From Prochlorococcus sp. AG-409-A19 (GTDB lineage Bacteria; Cyanobacteriota; Cyanobacteriia; PCC-6307; Cyanobiaceae): a stretch of 64,000 nucleotides of DNA. Positions within the stretch are counted from its first letter, which is position 1. The number at the start of each line of letters is the position of its first letter. This document shows, piece by piece, positions 1 through 9,745 of this stretch. Under the pieces are notes generated by a model that was not told the origin of the DNA, ran no database searches, and saw nothing but the letters and a program-made list of their open reading frames with translations. Position numbers and translations under genes: made by a program. Location: the NCBI GenBank assembly GCA_003216155.1, contig QCJH01000007.1, forward strand, positions 7,558-71,557, given 5' to 3'.

Positions 1-725
1 ACGATGCGATTCTATCAGGATTATATGAATTAATAGAGCGTGATGCTATGAGATGCTGGATCAATGCAATACATACTAAGGGTTTAAGAGATGCATATAT
101 CAATACTGAATCAATCAATTATGATTCAACTAAATCCTTGATATCAAAAATTGAGATATCAAACTTAAATGTTTATCTTTCTGATTGGACCACTGATATT
201 GGCATATCAGTTTTCAGATGTTTAATTGTAGGTGATATAGATGCCACAGTTTCTATTACAGAAGGATTTGGATGCCATCACATTGCCGAAATAGCAATCA
301 ATAGGGCAATAACAGAGGCGGTACAAGCTAGAACAGTAATTATTGCAGGTGCAAGAGATGATTTTACATCAGTAACTATTTCAAACAGCCCTAAACTTTA
401 TAGGGAATTCATGAACAACAAAAAGAATATGCTATTTGAAAATTTAAATAAGACAACTGAAGAAATAGGCTCTACCAAGGAAGCAATTAAAGATATACAA
501 GAGAGACTAAGTAACATCAATATAAACGATATATGGGTTTACAAGTTTAATAAGTGTGAGCCCTTTTCCGTAGTTAGGGTGGTATGCTTAGGACTTGCAC
601 CTTTAACGTACGGGTGGGAACCTGGGACTTATAAAACAGCTAATCATCCTAGACTAAATTCATTTAGCCCAAGAATATATGGAATAAGAAAAGTTCTATA
701 TGAATTAAAGAATAAAAATCAATAA
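1..725 (+). CDS. YcaO-domain protein, 5' end outside the window
   Basis: The frame is open from the left edge, so the first internal ATG at position 48 is not the true start. Reading from position 3 gives GLYELIERDAMRCW, the first ATP-binding motif of YcaO domains, and the later segment AITEAVQARTVIIAGARDD matches the second (ExxQxR). YcaO enzymes activate peptide backbone amides with ATP, usually to make azolines or thioamides in RiPP pathways or in ribosomal protein modification. The C-terminus lacks the proline-rich PxPxP tail of azoline-forming members, so the reaction cannot be assigned. The gene is AT-rich like the accessory genes that follow it. Confidence 0.8.
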   Translation, partial: DAILSGLYELIERDAMRCWINAIHTKGLRDAYINTESINYDSTKSLISKIEISNLNVYLSDWTTDIGISVFRCLIVGDIDATVSITEGFGCHHIAEIAINRAITEAVQARTVIIAGARDDFTSVTISNSPKLYREFMNNKKNMLFENLNKTTEEIGSTKEAIKDIQERLSNININDIWVYKFNKCEPFSVVRVVCLGLAPLTYGWEPGTYKTANHPRLNSFSPRIYGIRKVLYELKNKNQ

Positions 726-833
726 CAGGACAATAAGATTGCTTTTATGAAATCTTCATCAAACAACCTATAACAGTAAATTAATGTAAGATAGAAGATT
801 TGATTTTATACTAAATAATTAAAAAGGAAGTAA

Positions 834-1331
834 ATGACAAAGCCACTGTTAGTAATCAATGACATAGGTGTAAAAGGTAAAGAGCCTTGGTTAAGTAGAA
901 GGAAAGCTATATTAATGACAATTTTTTGCGTTCTATTTTCTAGTATTTTCTATATAAAGATTCTTACTGGAATAATCACTGGGTTGCAAGCTTTATTTTT
1001 TCCCTCAATCTATTTCATTTGCTTTTACTTCTTCTGGCGATTTCCAAGACAAGTTCTAACAATAGCGATAGGTATGGTTTTGTGGATAATAATTGGGCCA
1101 GGAATAACAGGGATTTGGTTTTGGGGGATCAAAAAGATATTAACAACTACAGGCTTCGAACTGCCGTTTAAAATTCTTGCAATAATTTTTTGGACAATAG
1201 GACCAATTGCAATAATAAGAAATCTAATCAAGAAGTTTGGACTAATAACGATTAGCAAAAATATCTTGTCAAGACGTTTTCCAATAAAGTCTTTTTTAAA
1301 GGGCTTGTATAAACAAGCCTTCAACGCATGA
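834..1331 (+). CDS. Unknown multi-spanning membrane protein
   Basis: This 165-residue protein has a polar N-terminus of about 25 residues, then roughly four hydrophobic segments (about residues 25-47, 50-65, 75-100 and 110-128), and a basic C-terminus. The start ATG is preceded by AAGGAAG at good ribosome-binding distance. It lies 108 bp downstream of the YcaO gene on the same strand, which makes a shared function possible but unproven. I do not recognise a family. Confidence 0.65.
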   Translation: MTKPLLVINDIGVKGKEPWLSRRKAILMTIFCVLFSSIFYIKILTGIITGLQALFFPSIYFICFYFFWRFPRQVLTIAIGMVLWIIIGPGITGIWFWGIKKILTTTGFELPFKILAIIFWTIGPIAIIRNLIKKFGLITISKNILSRRFPIKSFLKGLYKQAFNA

Positions 1332-1387
1332 AACATACTAGAATTAGCTTCTAGCTCCCAGAATTACCAAGCCTAAAACGAGCACTA

Positions 1388-2584
1388 ATGCTGATAAGAG
1401 AGATTCCAAGTGAAATTCTAATAGACAACGATTTGGTTGATTTCACCAGAGATTTAACCGACGAAAAAGACTGTATACAAATTTACTTGCACGAGGATGC
1501 TGGCAATGTTCAAGTACAAGGAGGCTCTCTAGGGAATCAAGTTATAAGGAGTGTAGGAATGAATAATGCTGATCTTTATTTCTACAAGAAACTAATCGTT
1601 GAGTTAGATCAAATTATAGAACTAGACCTTGAAATCATAAGTGAGAAATCAAATGCAGATATATCTATATTTTATGATAGTGAGATCAATGTTGGAACTG
1701 ATGGAGGTACTATTCTAGGATTAACAATACGAAATCAAAATACTTCTGATAAGTCCTATGAGATTTTCCTCAATCAACCAGCCTTAGAAAATGATAATCG
1801 CTATCTAAGATATGCATTTATACATGAACTAGGTCACACACTTGGTCTTGAACATCCATTTAATAATGAGGATGGTGACATATTTGAGGGGATAAGTTCA
1901 CCATGGGAAAGTGCTTATCCAGAAGAAACTGTGATGGCCTATAGAACCCCATATAAAGATGCATGGCCAAATTCCTTTAGTAACAATGATATAAATGCAT
2001 TAATTAGTGTTTGGGGAGTGGAGTCTGAAGAAGTTCCTAATCCATACAATTTAGGACAAGACTATCAATTAGAAAATATAAAAGACTTTAGTGGATTATT
2101 ACATGCAGGTTCCGAAGACTCAGTTAAAGACAAGTATAAATACCAAGGGGAAGCCGACCTAGATTTAGATGGAGAATTAGAAAATATATTTACCAATCAG
2201 GCTAGTGGTAGGTGGGTAAGTCTAGGTAGAAACCGCAATTTTGCCGATCATGGCGAAGGAGGCATAAGTAGAGTTGTGGGAATTTACAAGGATCCACTAG
2301 TTATTAATGGTACTGTCGAGGAATTTGGACCGTTTGATAGCCAAACAAGATTTCAAAAAGATCTTTTTGCTGACAATCTGAGCCTGGGTGTTGGTGGAGA
2401 CTTCGATTGGGACGGTACAAGTGAGATCTACTGGCGTACAAATGACGGAACTGCATTTTTACGCTCACTTCATCATGATGATGGAAATATCAGATATGCA
2501 AACTACCAAGATTTATCACAAATGAAGAATTACCTAAATAACACGGGAAATAGTAATTTAATAGATATTGTCTTAGGCAAATAA
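1388..2584 (+). CDS. Metzincin-type zinc protease with the shared C-terminal domain
   Basis: Residues about 143-158 contain HELGHTLGLEHPF, the HExxHxxGxxH zinc site of metzincins (matrixin/serralysin type), and VMAYR near residue 181 fits the Met-turn. Residues about 218-398 are the same domain that ends five proteins at 27-39 kb, with the calcium-loop-like DLDLDGELE and DFDWDGTSE and the tail NYLNNTGNSNLID. There is no N-terminal signal peptide, so export by a type I system or an internal role are both open. The start is uncertain because no strong ribosome-binding site is visible. This is the only protein of the group with an obvious enzymatic module. Confidence 0.8.
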   Translation: MLIREIPSEILIDNDLVDFTRDLTDEKDCIQIYLHEDAGNVQVQGGSLGNQVIRSVGMNNADLYFYKKLIVELDQIIELDLEIISEKSNADISIFYDSEINVGTDGGTILGLTIRNQNTSDKSYEIFLNQPALENDNRYLRYAFIHELGHTLGLEHPFNNEDGDIFEGISSPWESAYPEETVMAYRTPYKDAWPNSFSNNDINALISVWGVESEEVPNPYNLGQDYQLENIKDFSGLLHAGSEDSVKDKYKYQGEADLDLDGELENIFTNQASGRWVSLGRNRNFADHGEGGISRVVGIYKDPLVINGTVEEFGPFDSQTRFQKDLFADNLSLGVGGDFDWDGTSEIYWRTNDGTAFLRSLHHDDGNIRYANYQDLSQMKNYLNNTGNSNLIDIVLGK

Positions 2585-2811
2585 CAAATATTCCATTACT
2601 CTATTAGAAGTTGAAGATAGATGCCCTGGAACTGATTAAAGAAATTATTATCAAGTCCAAAATCACTAATTAATACCAAGTAAATACTTATAATTATCCT
2701 AGTAATTCAAATATATAAGCACATGAAAAATCATATAAGCTTAAAGAATTTACATTACTTATATTTGAAGATATTGAATAATCCAAAAATAAATCTTTCA
2801 AGCTAATTCTG

Positions 2812-3027
2812 TCAGACCCTATTAAGAAATAGCCTAAACAATACAAGAAGTAAAATATTCAAAAAAATAAGAAGAGAAATTCTTAAAATAGGATTTTTGG
2901 TGCTTGAATTTACTGATATCTGATAACCTAATACATTGGCTATTGTTTTCTTGCTTGAATCAAGTGAATCATCAGAAGGAATTGAGTCCGACTGAGGGAT
3001 GGATTTATTCGATTTCGGATCAGTCAT
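2812..3027 (-). CDS. Small tail-anchored hypothetical protein
   Basis: The 71-residue reading frame has a polar, serine-rich N-terminal half and one hydrophobic segment at the very C-terminus (about residues 48-66) ending in a short basic tail, as in a tail-anchored membrane protein. No ribosome-binding site is clear. It is the only plausible gene in the 2585-3312 gap; the sequence on either side (about 230 and 285 bp) is AT-rich and shows nothing else I can support. Confidence 0.4.
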   Translation of the reverse strand: MTDPKSNKSIPQSDSIPSDDSLDSSKKTIANVLGYQISVNSSTKNPILRISLLIFLNILLLVLFRLFLNRV

Positions 3028-3312
3028 TTGAATATAAAATTAATGGGAAATATTAATAATAAGAATGATAGGCAATCCCTAGACAAAAAGCAATGATCAA
3101 AATGAGTTGTGTAAATATTGTCCTGAAATAAAATGATGATAATTTACCAATTTAGAGATAATAACCTTGTTTTGCAATAACTGACTAAAGGTTTAGCGTA
3201 TATACTATATTAAGTTGAAAGGATAAAAGGTAAAACTACTTAGTCCTGGAATCAATATGGTCTGACTAAATCATTCCTGATATATTAAACAGTTAGAATA
3301 TGGAGAAAGACA

Positions 3313-5661
3313 TTGCCAGGGTTTGGAGATAAGAAAAAAAAAGCACCGAAGAAGTTGGCAAGTACTTCTCATAGGCGAACTCCTGATGAATTGAAAAAAT
3401 CTGCAATAAGAAATCATATCGCTGGAAAAACTAGGGAAGCAGAATACTTTTACGAAGCTTTTCTTGAAACTGGTAAAAATGATCCTGATATACTTTCTAA
3501 TTTTGCTTTGATTTGCCAAGAATCTGGAAGGATCAAGAAGGCCTTAAAGATGTATGAAGATTGTATTAGATTATTTCCATCACACGCATTCTCATGCACA
3601 AATTTAGGTTACTTATATCTGATCATTGGAGAATTAGAAAAAGCAGAAGAAATCACCAGGAAGGCAATAGAGTTAGATCCAAAGATTGCAAACGCACATT
3701 CAACCCTAGGCTTGATTCTAAAAGAAAAAGGTAATATTGAGGAAGCCGAGGTTTCAATAAGAAAGTCTATAGAAATAAAACCTGATCTTTATGACTCTTA
3801 TATAAATTTAGGGATAGTTCTCAAATCAAAAGGAGAGCTCAAGGAAGCTGAAGAAATGACATTGAAGGCTTTAGATATCGATCCCAAATCTGCTGATGCT
3901 TATTTAAATTTAGGAACAATTTTACAAGAAAGAGGAGACTATAAGCAAGCTGAAGAAGTAACAAGAAAAGCAATCATGATTAATCCCAAGATAAATGATG
4001 CAAATATAAATCTAGCTGTAATACTAAAAGAACTAGGGAAGTTAGAGCAAGCAGTATTTTATGCAAAGCAAGAATTAGAAATATCACCTGACAACAAAAG
4101 GTCATATTGTCTACTTAACATATTATTGCAAGAGGCTGAACTTTCTAAGTTATCAGTAAGTGATGTAAGAAGTGTATTAAAAAAACTCCTGCTTAGAAAA
4201 GATATTTCACATCAAGATTTATTTAGGGCAATAGACTCATTAATATCAAAAAATAAGCTTGAAGAAATATATAATTCAGATTCAAATAACTTAAAACCTA
4301 TATTATTCAAGCAAATAATCAATGATAAAGAGATTATTCAAGCTCTCAAGCTTCTAACTTTTAATAGTTTAAACTGGGAATTAGCATTAACAAAAATCAG
4401 AAGGTCTCTTTGTATACAAGCAACTAATCCTAATTTCAAACCACAGAAAGCACTCTTAGAATTCACAATGGCTTTAGCTGAACAGTGCTTTTTAAATGAA
4501 TATATCTACTTTCAAGAGGAAGATGAGAAGTCCATTATTGAATTAATAGAGCATTCTATTTCAGAATCTGAAATAACTCAATTTCATGTTTCTCTCTTGG
4601 CATGCTACAAACCATTATATAAGTTAAATCAACTAAATAAAGAAAAAATGAAATTCAGTTCGAAATCATCTAGCTTTAATTCTCTTATAGAACTTCAATA
4701 TAATGAGCCTCTAGAAGAGATGCAAATAACCAAAAGTATTAAGAAGATAGGTAATATAAACGACTCAGTATCAGTAGAAGTAAAAACCCAGTATGAACAA
4801 AATCCATATCCAAGGTGGAGATATACGTCATATATTAGTGAGAATAAAATGACAATAATATCTGCTATTAATAATGAGATAAAGCCTAATAGAATTGAAA
4901 ATGAAAATGAAAATGAAAAGAAAAAGTGTCAGGTCCTAATCGCAGGTTGTGGAACTGGGAAACAGATCTTCGATGCAACAGGATATATTAATGCAGAGAT
5001 TACAGCAATTGACCTTAGTTCTTCTAGTATCGCTTATGCACAAAGAAAAGCTAACGAGTATGGTATAGAAAATATAAGATTCATTGAGATGGATATACTT
5101 CAACTTCCATTGCTAAATGAGAAGTTTGATCTTATCGAGTGCAGTGGAGTTCTTCATCATATGCACTCTCCTGAAAAAGGGCTAGGCGCAATAATCAATA
5201 GTCTTGAGAGTTCAGGGTATTTAAAGTTAGGCTTATATAGTGAGTTGGCAAGACAAGAAGTTGTAAAAGCAAGGAAAATAATATCAGACCAAAATATTGA
5301 GGCCGATAATAAGGGTATAAGCTTCTTCAGAAATAGTATATTCAATAAAGAATTACCACCCTTGACAAATCTCTTCCAATGGAGTGATTTCTATACAACT
5401 TCTATGTGTCGGGATCTCTGCTTTCATGTTCAAGAGCATCGTTATTCGATAAATGCCATCAAGGTCTTACTAAACAGGTTTAACTTAGATTTTTTAGGCT
5501 TTATACTTCCCCACCATGTCAAGAGTCAATACGCGAAATTATACCCTAATGATAAAACTCAAGTAAGCTTGGAAAATTGGAATAAGTATGAAGAGAGATA
5601 TCCAAATACATTCAGATCTATGTTTCAGTTTTGGGTAAAGAAAAATGAATACAGACCTTAA
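3313..5661 (+). CDS. TPR-repeat protein fused to a class I SAM methyltransferase
   Basis: The 782-residue protein starts at a TTG with GGAG seven bases upstream and a basic N-terminus (MPGFGDKKKK). Residues about 35-265 are tandem TPR units, with repeated features such as AEEITRKAIELDPK and NLGIVLKSKGELKEAE. Residues about 265-500 are helical and unassigned. Residues about 535-640 form a Rossmann methyltransferase with motif I (VLIAGCGTG), an acidic motif II (AIDLS) and motif IV (DLIECSGVLHH). The substrate is unknown. A short in-frame GAAAAT repeat (about 4896-4919) lies just before the methyltransferase domain. It overlaps the next gene by 17 bp, which suggests translational coupling. Confidence 0.85.
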   Translation: MPGFGDKKKKAPKKLASTSHRRTPDELKKSAIRNHIAGKTREAEYFYEAFLETGKNDPDILSNFALICQESGRIKKALKMYEDCIRLFPSHAFSCTNLGYLYLIIGELEKAEEITRKAIELDPKIANAHSTLGLILKEKGNIEEAEVSIRKSIEIKPDLYDSYINLGIVLKSKGELKEAEEMTLKALDIDPKSADAYLNLGTILQERGDYKQAEEVTRKAIMINPKINDANINLAVILKELGKLEQAVFYAKQELEISPDNKRSYCLLNILLQEAELSKLSVSDVRSVLKKLLLRKDISHQDLFRAIDSLISKNKLEEIYNSDSNNLKPILFKQIINDKEIIQALKLLTFNSLNWELALTKIRRSLCIQATNPNFKPQKALLEFTMALAEQCFLNEYIYFQEEDEKSIIELIEHSISESEITQFHVSLLACYKPLYKLNQLNKEKMKFSSKSSSFNSLIELQYNEPLEEMQITKSIKKIGNINDSVSVEVKTQYEQNPYPRWRYTSYISENKMTIISAINNEIKPNRIENENENEKKKCQVLIAGCGTGKQIFDATGYINAEITAIDLSSSSIAYAQRKANEYGIENIRFIEMDILQLPLLNEKFDLIECSGVLHHMHSPEKGLGAIINSLESSGYLKLGLYSELARQEVVKARKIISDQNIEADNKGISFFRNSIFNKELPPLTNLFQWSDFYTTSMCRDLCFHVQEHRYSINAIKVLLNRFNLDFLGFILPHHVKSQYAKLYPNDKTQVSLENWNKYEERYPNTFRSMFQFWVKKNEYRP

Positions 5662-6448
5662 GATTCCAAGTAAATTTATCTTCACCATAACTGCAGGCAG
5701 AACTGGAACTGCTTGGTTAACAGAGTTTATCAAGGTTAATTCTTCTATTTTAAGTGTTCATGAATATCTAGATTTTAATGATTTTGGAACAAAGATGCCA
5801 GACATAAGAACAATGAGAACATTTAACGAGGTAGGGATGACAAAGTATGTGATTGGTTTTTGGAATGAGAAATTTAAATCAATTAAATATTCCGAAGACT
5901 ATTGTGAATCAAATCATACTTTAGCAAAGTGTGGTCTTATAGAGTATTTGATAAATTTCACATCTCTAAGAAAAGAAATTAATCTAATTGTTCTTAGGAG
6001 AAATAAAGAAAACCAAGCACTTAGCTACTTGGAAAGGAATGATTTCCAAAATATTACAATTCACTGGCAATGGTATCTAAGTCCTAAATACAGAAAAAAT
6101 ATTTTAGATCCAAAACCATTCATTGAGCATGGAATCATTGGAATTGTTTTCTGGTATATATATGAGATGGAAGTACGTCAGGAATATTATAGAATAATAT
6201 ATCAAAGATATTTTAGGTTTCATATTGCTTACCTAGAAGAGATAACAAATAAAATTGGTGCTGAGAAGTTTGCCAAATCACTTGGTCTCAATAATGAGAT
6301 TAAAGTACCTCCTCCAAAGAATCAACAACTGGCTAGATCCTCAAATCAAGAACTACTCAAAAAAATCAAGTCATTCCATTCAAGAATTAATATAGATAGT
6401 TTAAAAATAGCTAAAGAGTTCGTTCGATGTGGAAGAACCCTGGGCTAA
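5645..6448 (+). CDS. Sulfotransferase-like P-loop protein
   Basis: The N-terminus FIFTITAGRTGTAWLTEFIK matches the 5'-phosphosulfate-binding loop of PAPS-dependent sulfotransferases, and LIVLRRNKENQALSYLE near residue 118 fits the 3'-phosphate-binding segment. At 267 residues it is in the normal size range. It overlaps the end of the TPR-methyltransferase gene by 17 bp. Pairing of TPR proteins with sulfotransferases suggests modification of surface glycans, which is inference. The acceptor is unknown. Confidence 0.7.
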   Translation: MNTDLKIPSKFIFTITAGRTGTAWLTEFIKVNSSILSVHEYLDFNDFGTKMPDIRTMRTFNEVGMTKYVIGFWNEKFKSIKYSEDYCESNHTLAKCGLIEYLINFTSLRKEINLIVLRRNKENQALSYLERNDFQNITIHWQWYLSPKYRKNILDPKPFIEHGIIGIVFWYIYEMEVRQEYYRIIYQRYFRFHIAYLEEITNKIGAEKFAKSLGLNNEIKVPPPKNQQLARSSNQELLKKIKSFHSRINIDSLKIAKEFVRCGRTLG

Positions 6449-6514
6449 AGTTAAGTTCATTAGCCAAATGCGAATAATAACGCTAGGTTATAACCAATGA
6501 AATCATTTTATTAA

Positions 6515-6895
6515 ATGCCTAGTCTCTCTATTCAAAAATGTCTTGATTATCTTGGTAGAGCATGCCTTGCTGCTATTTTCATAATAGCTATACCTGTCAA
6601 GATAACTAATTTTTCGAACGTAGTTTCAAGCATTGTTTCAAGAGGTATTCCAGAACCAATAGCTTTAGTTCTATTATTATTAGCAATTGTATTGCTAATA
6701 ATTGGCACAATTTTACTTATATTCTCTAATAATCAAAAGATTGGCGCTTCACTTCTAATAATCTTCTTGGTACCAACAACTATTATTTTTCATATTGTGC
6801 CTTTTCAAACACAAGCAGTTTTTGTAAATCTTGGTTTAATAGGTGGCCTAATCATTGCAATGACAAGGCCAGAATTGAAAGAAGGTGAATGGTGA
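6515..6895 (+). CDS. DoxX-family membrane protein
   Basis: This 126-residue protein has four hydrophobic segments (about residues 12-30, 46-68, 74-92 and 100-117) and the DoxX-like N-terminal pattern LDYLGRACLAAIFI followed by a short loop with KITNF. DoxX proteins are small inner-membrane proteins, some of which associate with quinone or thiol redox enzymes; the role here is unknown. Its stop codon abuts the stop codon of the convergent gene at 6896 with no spacer. Confidence 0.7.
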   Translation: MPSLSIQKCLDYLGRACLAAIFIIAIPVKITNFSNVVSSIVSRGIPEPIALVLLLLAIVLLIIGTILLIFSNNQKIGASLLIIFLVPTTIIFHIVPFQTQAVFVNLGLIGGLIIAMTRPELKEGEW

Positions 6896-7081
6896 TTATT
6901 TCATTTCCTTTTCTCTTCTTATTTGATGCATGGCCTCTAATTCATTATATACTTTTCTCAGCCTCTCCTGAATATCATCTAAATCATTAATACTATTCAA
7001 TGCTTTCATTGCATTAATGATATTCTCCTTGGCATCAATTAAGCTTCGACATTCTGGGCTTCCTGGCTCATAAGAGGACAT
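6896..7081 (-). CDS. Small conserved-type coiled-coil protein
   Basis: The 61-residue protein is acidic and helical (IQERLRKVYNELEAMHQIRR), with a short coiled-coil-like C-terminus. Its start overlaps the end of the upstream gene by 14 bp, so the two are probably co-transcribed and coupled. No function is recognisable. Confidence 0.6.
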   Translation of the reverse strand: MSSYEPGSPECRSLIDAKENIINAMKALNSINDLDDIQERLRKVYNELEAMHQIRREKEMK

Positions 7082-7448
7082 TAGCTTTATCTGAAAGCAA
7101 TACCTTAAACCAATCTTCGGATTTAGTCACTCTTGCTTTTTCTTTTCCTTTTAAAGTCATAGAAAACTTTGGATTCCCTTGATGATTAATTTCAACTATA
7201 TCTACATTTCCAATCATCCACATTCTCATCAGCACTTGACCTTCGTTCAACTTTGACTCATGATCTCTACACCTTTCTGCAACTGTTAAAAACCAATCTA
7301 AAAGCAGTTTAGCCTTACCCTTATCACCAGAGAAAAGAGAAAGAGTGGCTTGATCAATTTCATTAGGGTTTTCCTTCTTAAGTGATATTCGAAGGTTTGC
7401 GTTTAGCAGACTGATCAGATCTTGTTCCACCGCTAGAGTGCAGTTCAT
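7068..7448 (-). CDS. Conserved-type hypothetical protein
   Basis: The 126-residue soluble protein looks alpha/beta, with an N-terminal helical half and a C-terminal half of short strands (MWMIGNVDIVEINHQGNPKFSM). No catalytic motif or membrane segment is visible. It overlaps the small gene downstream by 14 bp, forming a two-gene unit. I do not recognise the family. Confidence 0.65.
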   Translation of the reverse strand: MNCTLAVEQDLISLLNANLRISLKKENPNEIDQATLSLFSGDKGKAKLLLDWFLTVAERCRDHESKLNEGQVLMRMWMIGNVDIVEINHQGNPKFSMTLKGKEKARVTKSEDWFKVLLSDKANVLL

Positions 7449-7607
7449 TCTGAAGTTATAAGAGATCTTCAGAAAAGCAAGTGGTATGCCATGACTTCCA
7501 AAAAGTCCTAGTCTGATTTAAGTAAAGTAATTTTGTTTGTCAGCCTGAAGTTCCTAAGCTTGTACTTATGATTATATTGATATTGAATAAGATAGAATGT
7601 TTTTCTC

Positions 7608-7994
7608 TTAAGTACTTAAATTAAAACACCTATTCAAGTGAGCAACTAAGTTATTACTTTGAGAATGATTGCCTGAAATCCCCATCAATCCCAGCCAAAA
7701 AGTGCCATCATTCTTTAACACCAATACTGGTTTTGTGATGCCTAGACCAAAAGACTCTAATAGAGACATACCAAGCAACTTAGATACTGATTTACCTTTT
7801 GGATGGAGGCGAAGTCTTTCCATTAATGGGTCAATCTGAGAAAAAGAAACGAAAGTAGCAATTTGAGAATCTGTAATCAGAATTACTCCATCTAGCCAAC
7901 GCACCTCCATTAGCAACTCCTCTATCGAGGAAATAAGAGAGGGGAGCGGGAAAGACACTGAATCCCTTTTCTTTATACTTTCTTCATACTCCAT
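7608..7994 (-). CDS. Conserved-type hypothetical protein
   Basis: The 128-residue soluble protein contains a central alternating-strand region (VRWLDGVILITDSQIATFVSF) and ends with WLGLMGISGNHSQSNN. It lies 40 bp downstream of menG on the same strand, so it may share its transcript. I see no motif that gives a function. Confidence 0.6.
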   Translation of the reverse strand: MEYEESIKKRDSVSFPLPSLISSIEELLMEVRWLDGVILITDSQIATFVSFSQIDPLMERLRLHPKGKSVSKLLGMSLLESFGLGITKPVLVLKNDGTFWLGLMGISGNHSQSNNLVAHLNRCFNLST

Positions 7995-8034
7995 TCATAG
8001 GCTCTTCCGCATGAGTCTTTTTACCCTCTTAGAG

Positions 8035-8736
8035 TCAGGCCTTTAAAAGCAGGGCACCCATTTGATTTGCTGCCAAAGGCCTATGAAGTGCTTTTGAAAA
8101 TCCTGCTTCAAGAGCCAATTCTTCTTGCTCTTTACCCGAAGGGAAATTCTTAATACTTGCCTCTAAATACGCATATTCCTTTCGCATCCCTAACTTTGCA
8201 GCCATTGGCACTACTAACTTACGCAAATAAAACTGCTGAAAACGGCCAGTAATAGTGCCCTCATTCGTCTTATTAAAATCAAGAATTCCTGCACTAGCTC
8301 CTTTCCTCAAAAGCCTTCGAAGCTCTATTAAGCCAGCCAAAGGGTCTGATAAATTCCTCAATCCATATGCCATAACTGCTCCATCAAAAGTATTCGAGTC
8401 AAGGCCAGTTGCCAAAGCATCTGCCTTCATCCACGAAATATTCAACAATGAAATCTTTTGAGCTCTTTTAACTGCCTTGGCCAAGGGCTCTTCTGCTGCA
8501 TCAAAACCTAAAACTGCTCCGCCAGGGCCTAATCGACGTGCCAACTCAATCGCCATATCTCCTGTACCACAGCAAACATCAATCCAATACCCTCCAGATT
8601 GAGGATCAACCCAAGAAATTAGTTGCTTTTTCCAAACACGATGAAGACCTAAACTAAAAAGATCATTTAATCGGTCATAACTTGGAGCAATAGAATTAAA
8701 TAGCTTCTTTACCTCTATAGGGTCCGTTGCTTTCAC
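8035..8736 (-). CDS. menG: Demethylphylloquinone/demethylmenaquinone methyltransferase (UbiE/MenG family)
   Basis: The 233-residue protein has the family N-terminus VKKLFNSIAPSYDRLNDLFSLGLHRVWKK, SAM motif I WIDVCCGTGD and the later AYGLRNLSDP. In cyanobacteria this enzyme does the last C-methylation of phylloquinone, the photosystem I quinone. It lies downstream of hisF on the same strand with a 168 bp gap, so a separate promoter is likely. Confidence 0.92.
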   Translation of the reverse strand: MKATDPIEVKKLFNSIAPSYDRLNDLFSLGLHRVWKKQLISWVDPQSGGYWIDVCCGTGDMAIELARRLGPGGAVLGFDAAEEPLAKAVKRAQKISLLNISWMKADALATGLDSNTFDGAVMAYGLRNLSDPLAGLIELRRLLRKGASAGILDFNKTNEGTITGRFQQFYLRKLVVPMAAKLGMRKEYAYLEASIKNFPSGKEQEELALEAGFSKALHRPLAANQMGALLLKA

Positions 8737-8904
8737 AGCATTATCTCCACACTTGATTGAATAAACTCATTGGCAGAACCCCAAACCCTATTTTTGATTT
8801 AATTTACCATTTCATAGCTGGTCTGATAAGTAAAATTAATCTATTTAATAAAGTATTTCTCGCCTGAAGATATCTTTCACCTTCCAAATCTAAGGGCTAA
8901 ATAG

Positions 8905-9687
8905 TTAACTAGTTTTGTTTTCTAAGGGCCTTATATTTAAACCTCTTAGAATTAAATCCTCTTTTATTTCTTCCACTGTAAAAACACCATCATGCAGTAA
9001 TGATGCCAATAAAGCAGCCGAAGCATTCCCTTTTGTAAAAGCTTCAGCAATGTGATCAAGAGAGCCTGCCCCCCCTGAAGCTATTACAGGTATTGGCACA
9101 GATTCAGCAATAGTATTCGTCAAATCCAAGTCATAACCAGCTTGTGTTCCATCTCCATCCATTGAAGTCAACAAAATTTCACCAGCACCTAGTTCAAATA
9201 CCTTTCTAGCCCAATTAACAACATCCAAACCTGTTCTCTTCCTTCCTCCCTTTACAAAAACCTCCCATCCAAAATCACTTTGAGATTTTCTTCTTGCATC
9301 AATAGCCACAACAATGCACTGACTTCCAAATCTGTCTGCTCCTTGTGAAACCAATTGAGGGTTACTCACAGCAGAAGAATTAAGACTTACCTTGTCTGCT
9401 CCAGCTCGTAAAAGCTCTGTAATGCCCTGAATAGAGGCAATCCCACCACCAACTGTAAAAGGAATGGTTACAGCTTCTGCTGTTCGGCGAACCAATTCAA
9501 CCAACGTTGCCCTTCCTTCATGGCTTGCAGCAATGTCAAGAAAAACAAGTTCATCAGCACCAGCATTGCTGTAATTGCAGGCCAGCTCTACAGGATCACC
9601 GGCATCTCTAAGTCCAACAAAATTGACGCCCTTGACCACACGGCCTTCCGCAACATCAAGACAAGGAATTAATCGGAGAGCAACCAT
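8905..9687 (-). CDS. hisF: Imidazole glycerol phosphate synthase cyclase subunit HisF
   Basis: The 260-residue (beta/alpha)8 barrel begins [22 protein letters not shown] and carries the two phosphate-binding half-barrel motifs (FTVGGGIAS and IASGGAGS) and the catalytic aspartates of CLDV and TSMDGDG. HisF uses ammonia from HisH to form the imidazole ring and AICAR in histidine synthesis. The other histidine genes are not nearby, as is usual for cyanobacteria. Confidence 0.95.
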   Translation of the reverse strand: MVALRLIPCLDVAEGRVVKGVNFVGLRDAGDPVELACNYSNAGADELVFLDIAASHEGRATLVELVRRTAEAVTIPFTVGGGIASIQGITELLRAGADKVSLNSSAVSNPQLVSQGADRFGSQCIVVAIDARRKSQSDFGWEVFVKGGRKRTGLDVVNWARKVFELGAGEILLTSMDGDGTQAGYDLDLTNTIAESVPIPVIASGGAGSLDHIAEAFTKGNASAALLASLLHDGVFTVEEIKEDLILRGLNIRPLENKTS

Positions 9688-9745
9688 TTAGATTTTCAGT
9701 AGAGGCGACTGTTAGTGTTGCGCCAACATATAAGCCTTGCAGGCC

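Noticed and set aside
1338..1354. CTAGAATTAGCTTCTAG before the protease gene as a further regulatory site
   Set aside because: The CTAG words are nine bases apart rather than five, so it does not fit the array motif well enough.
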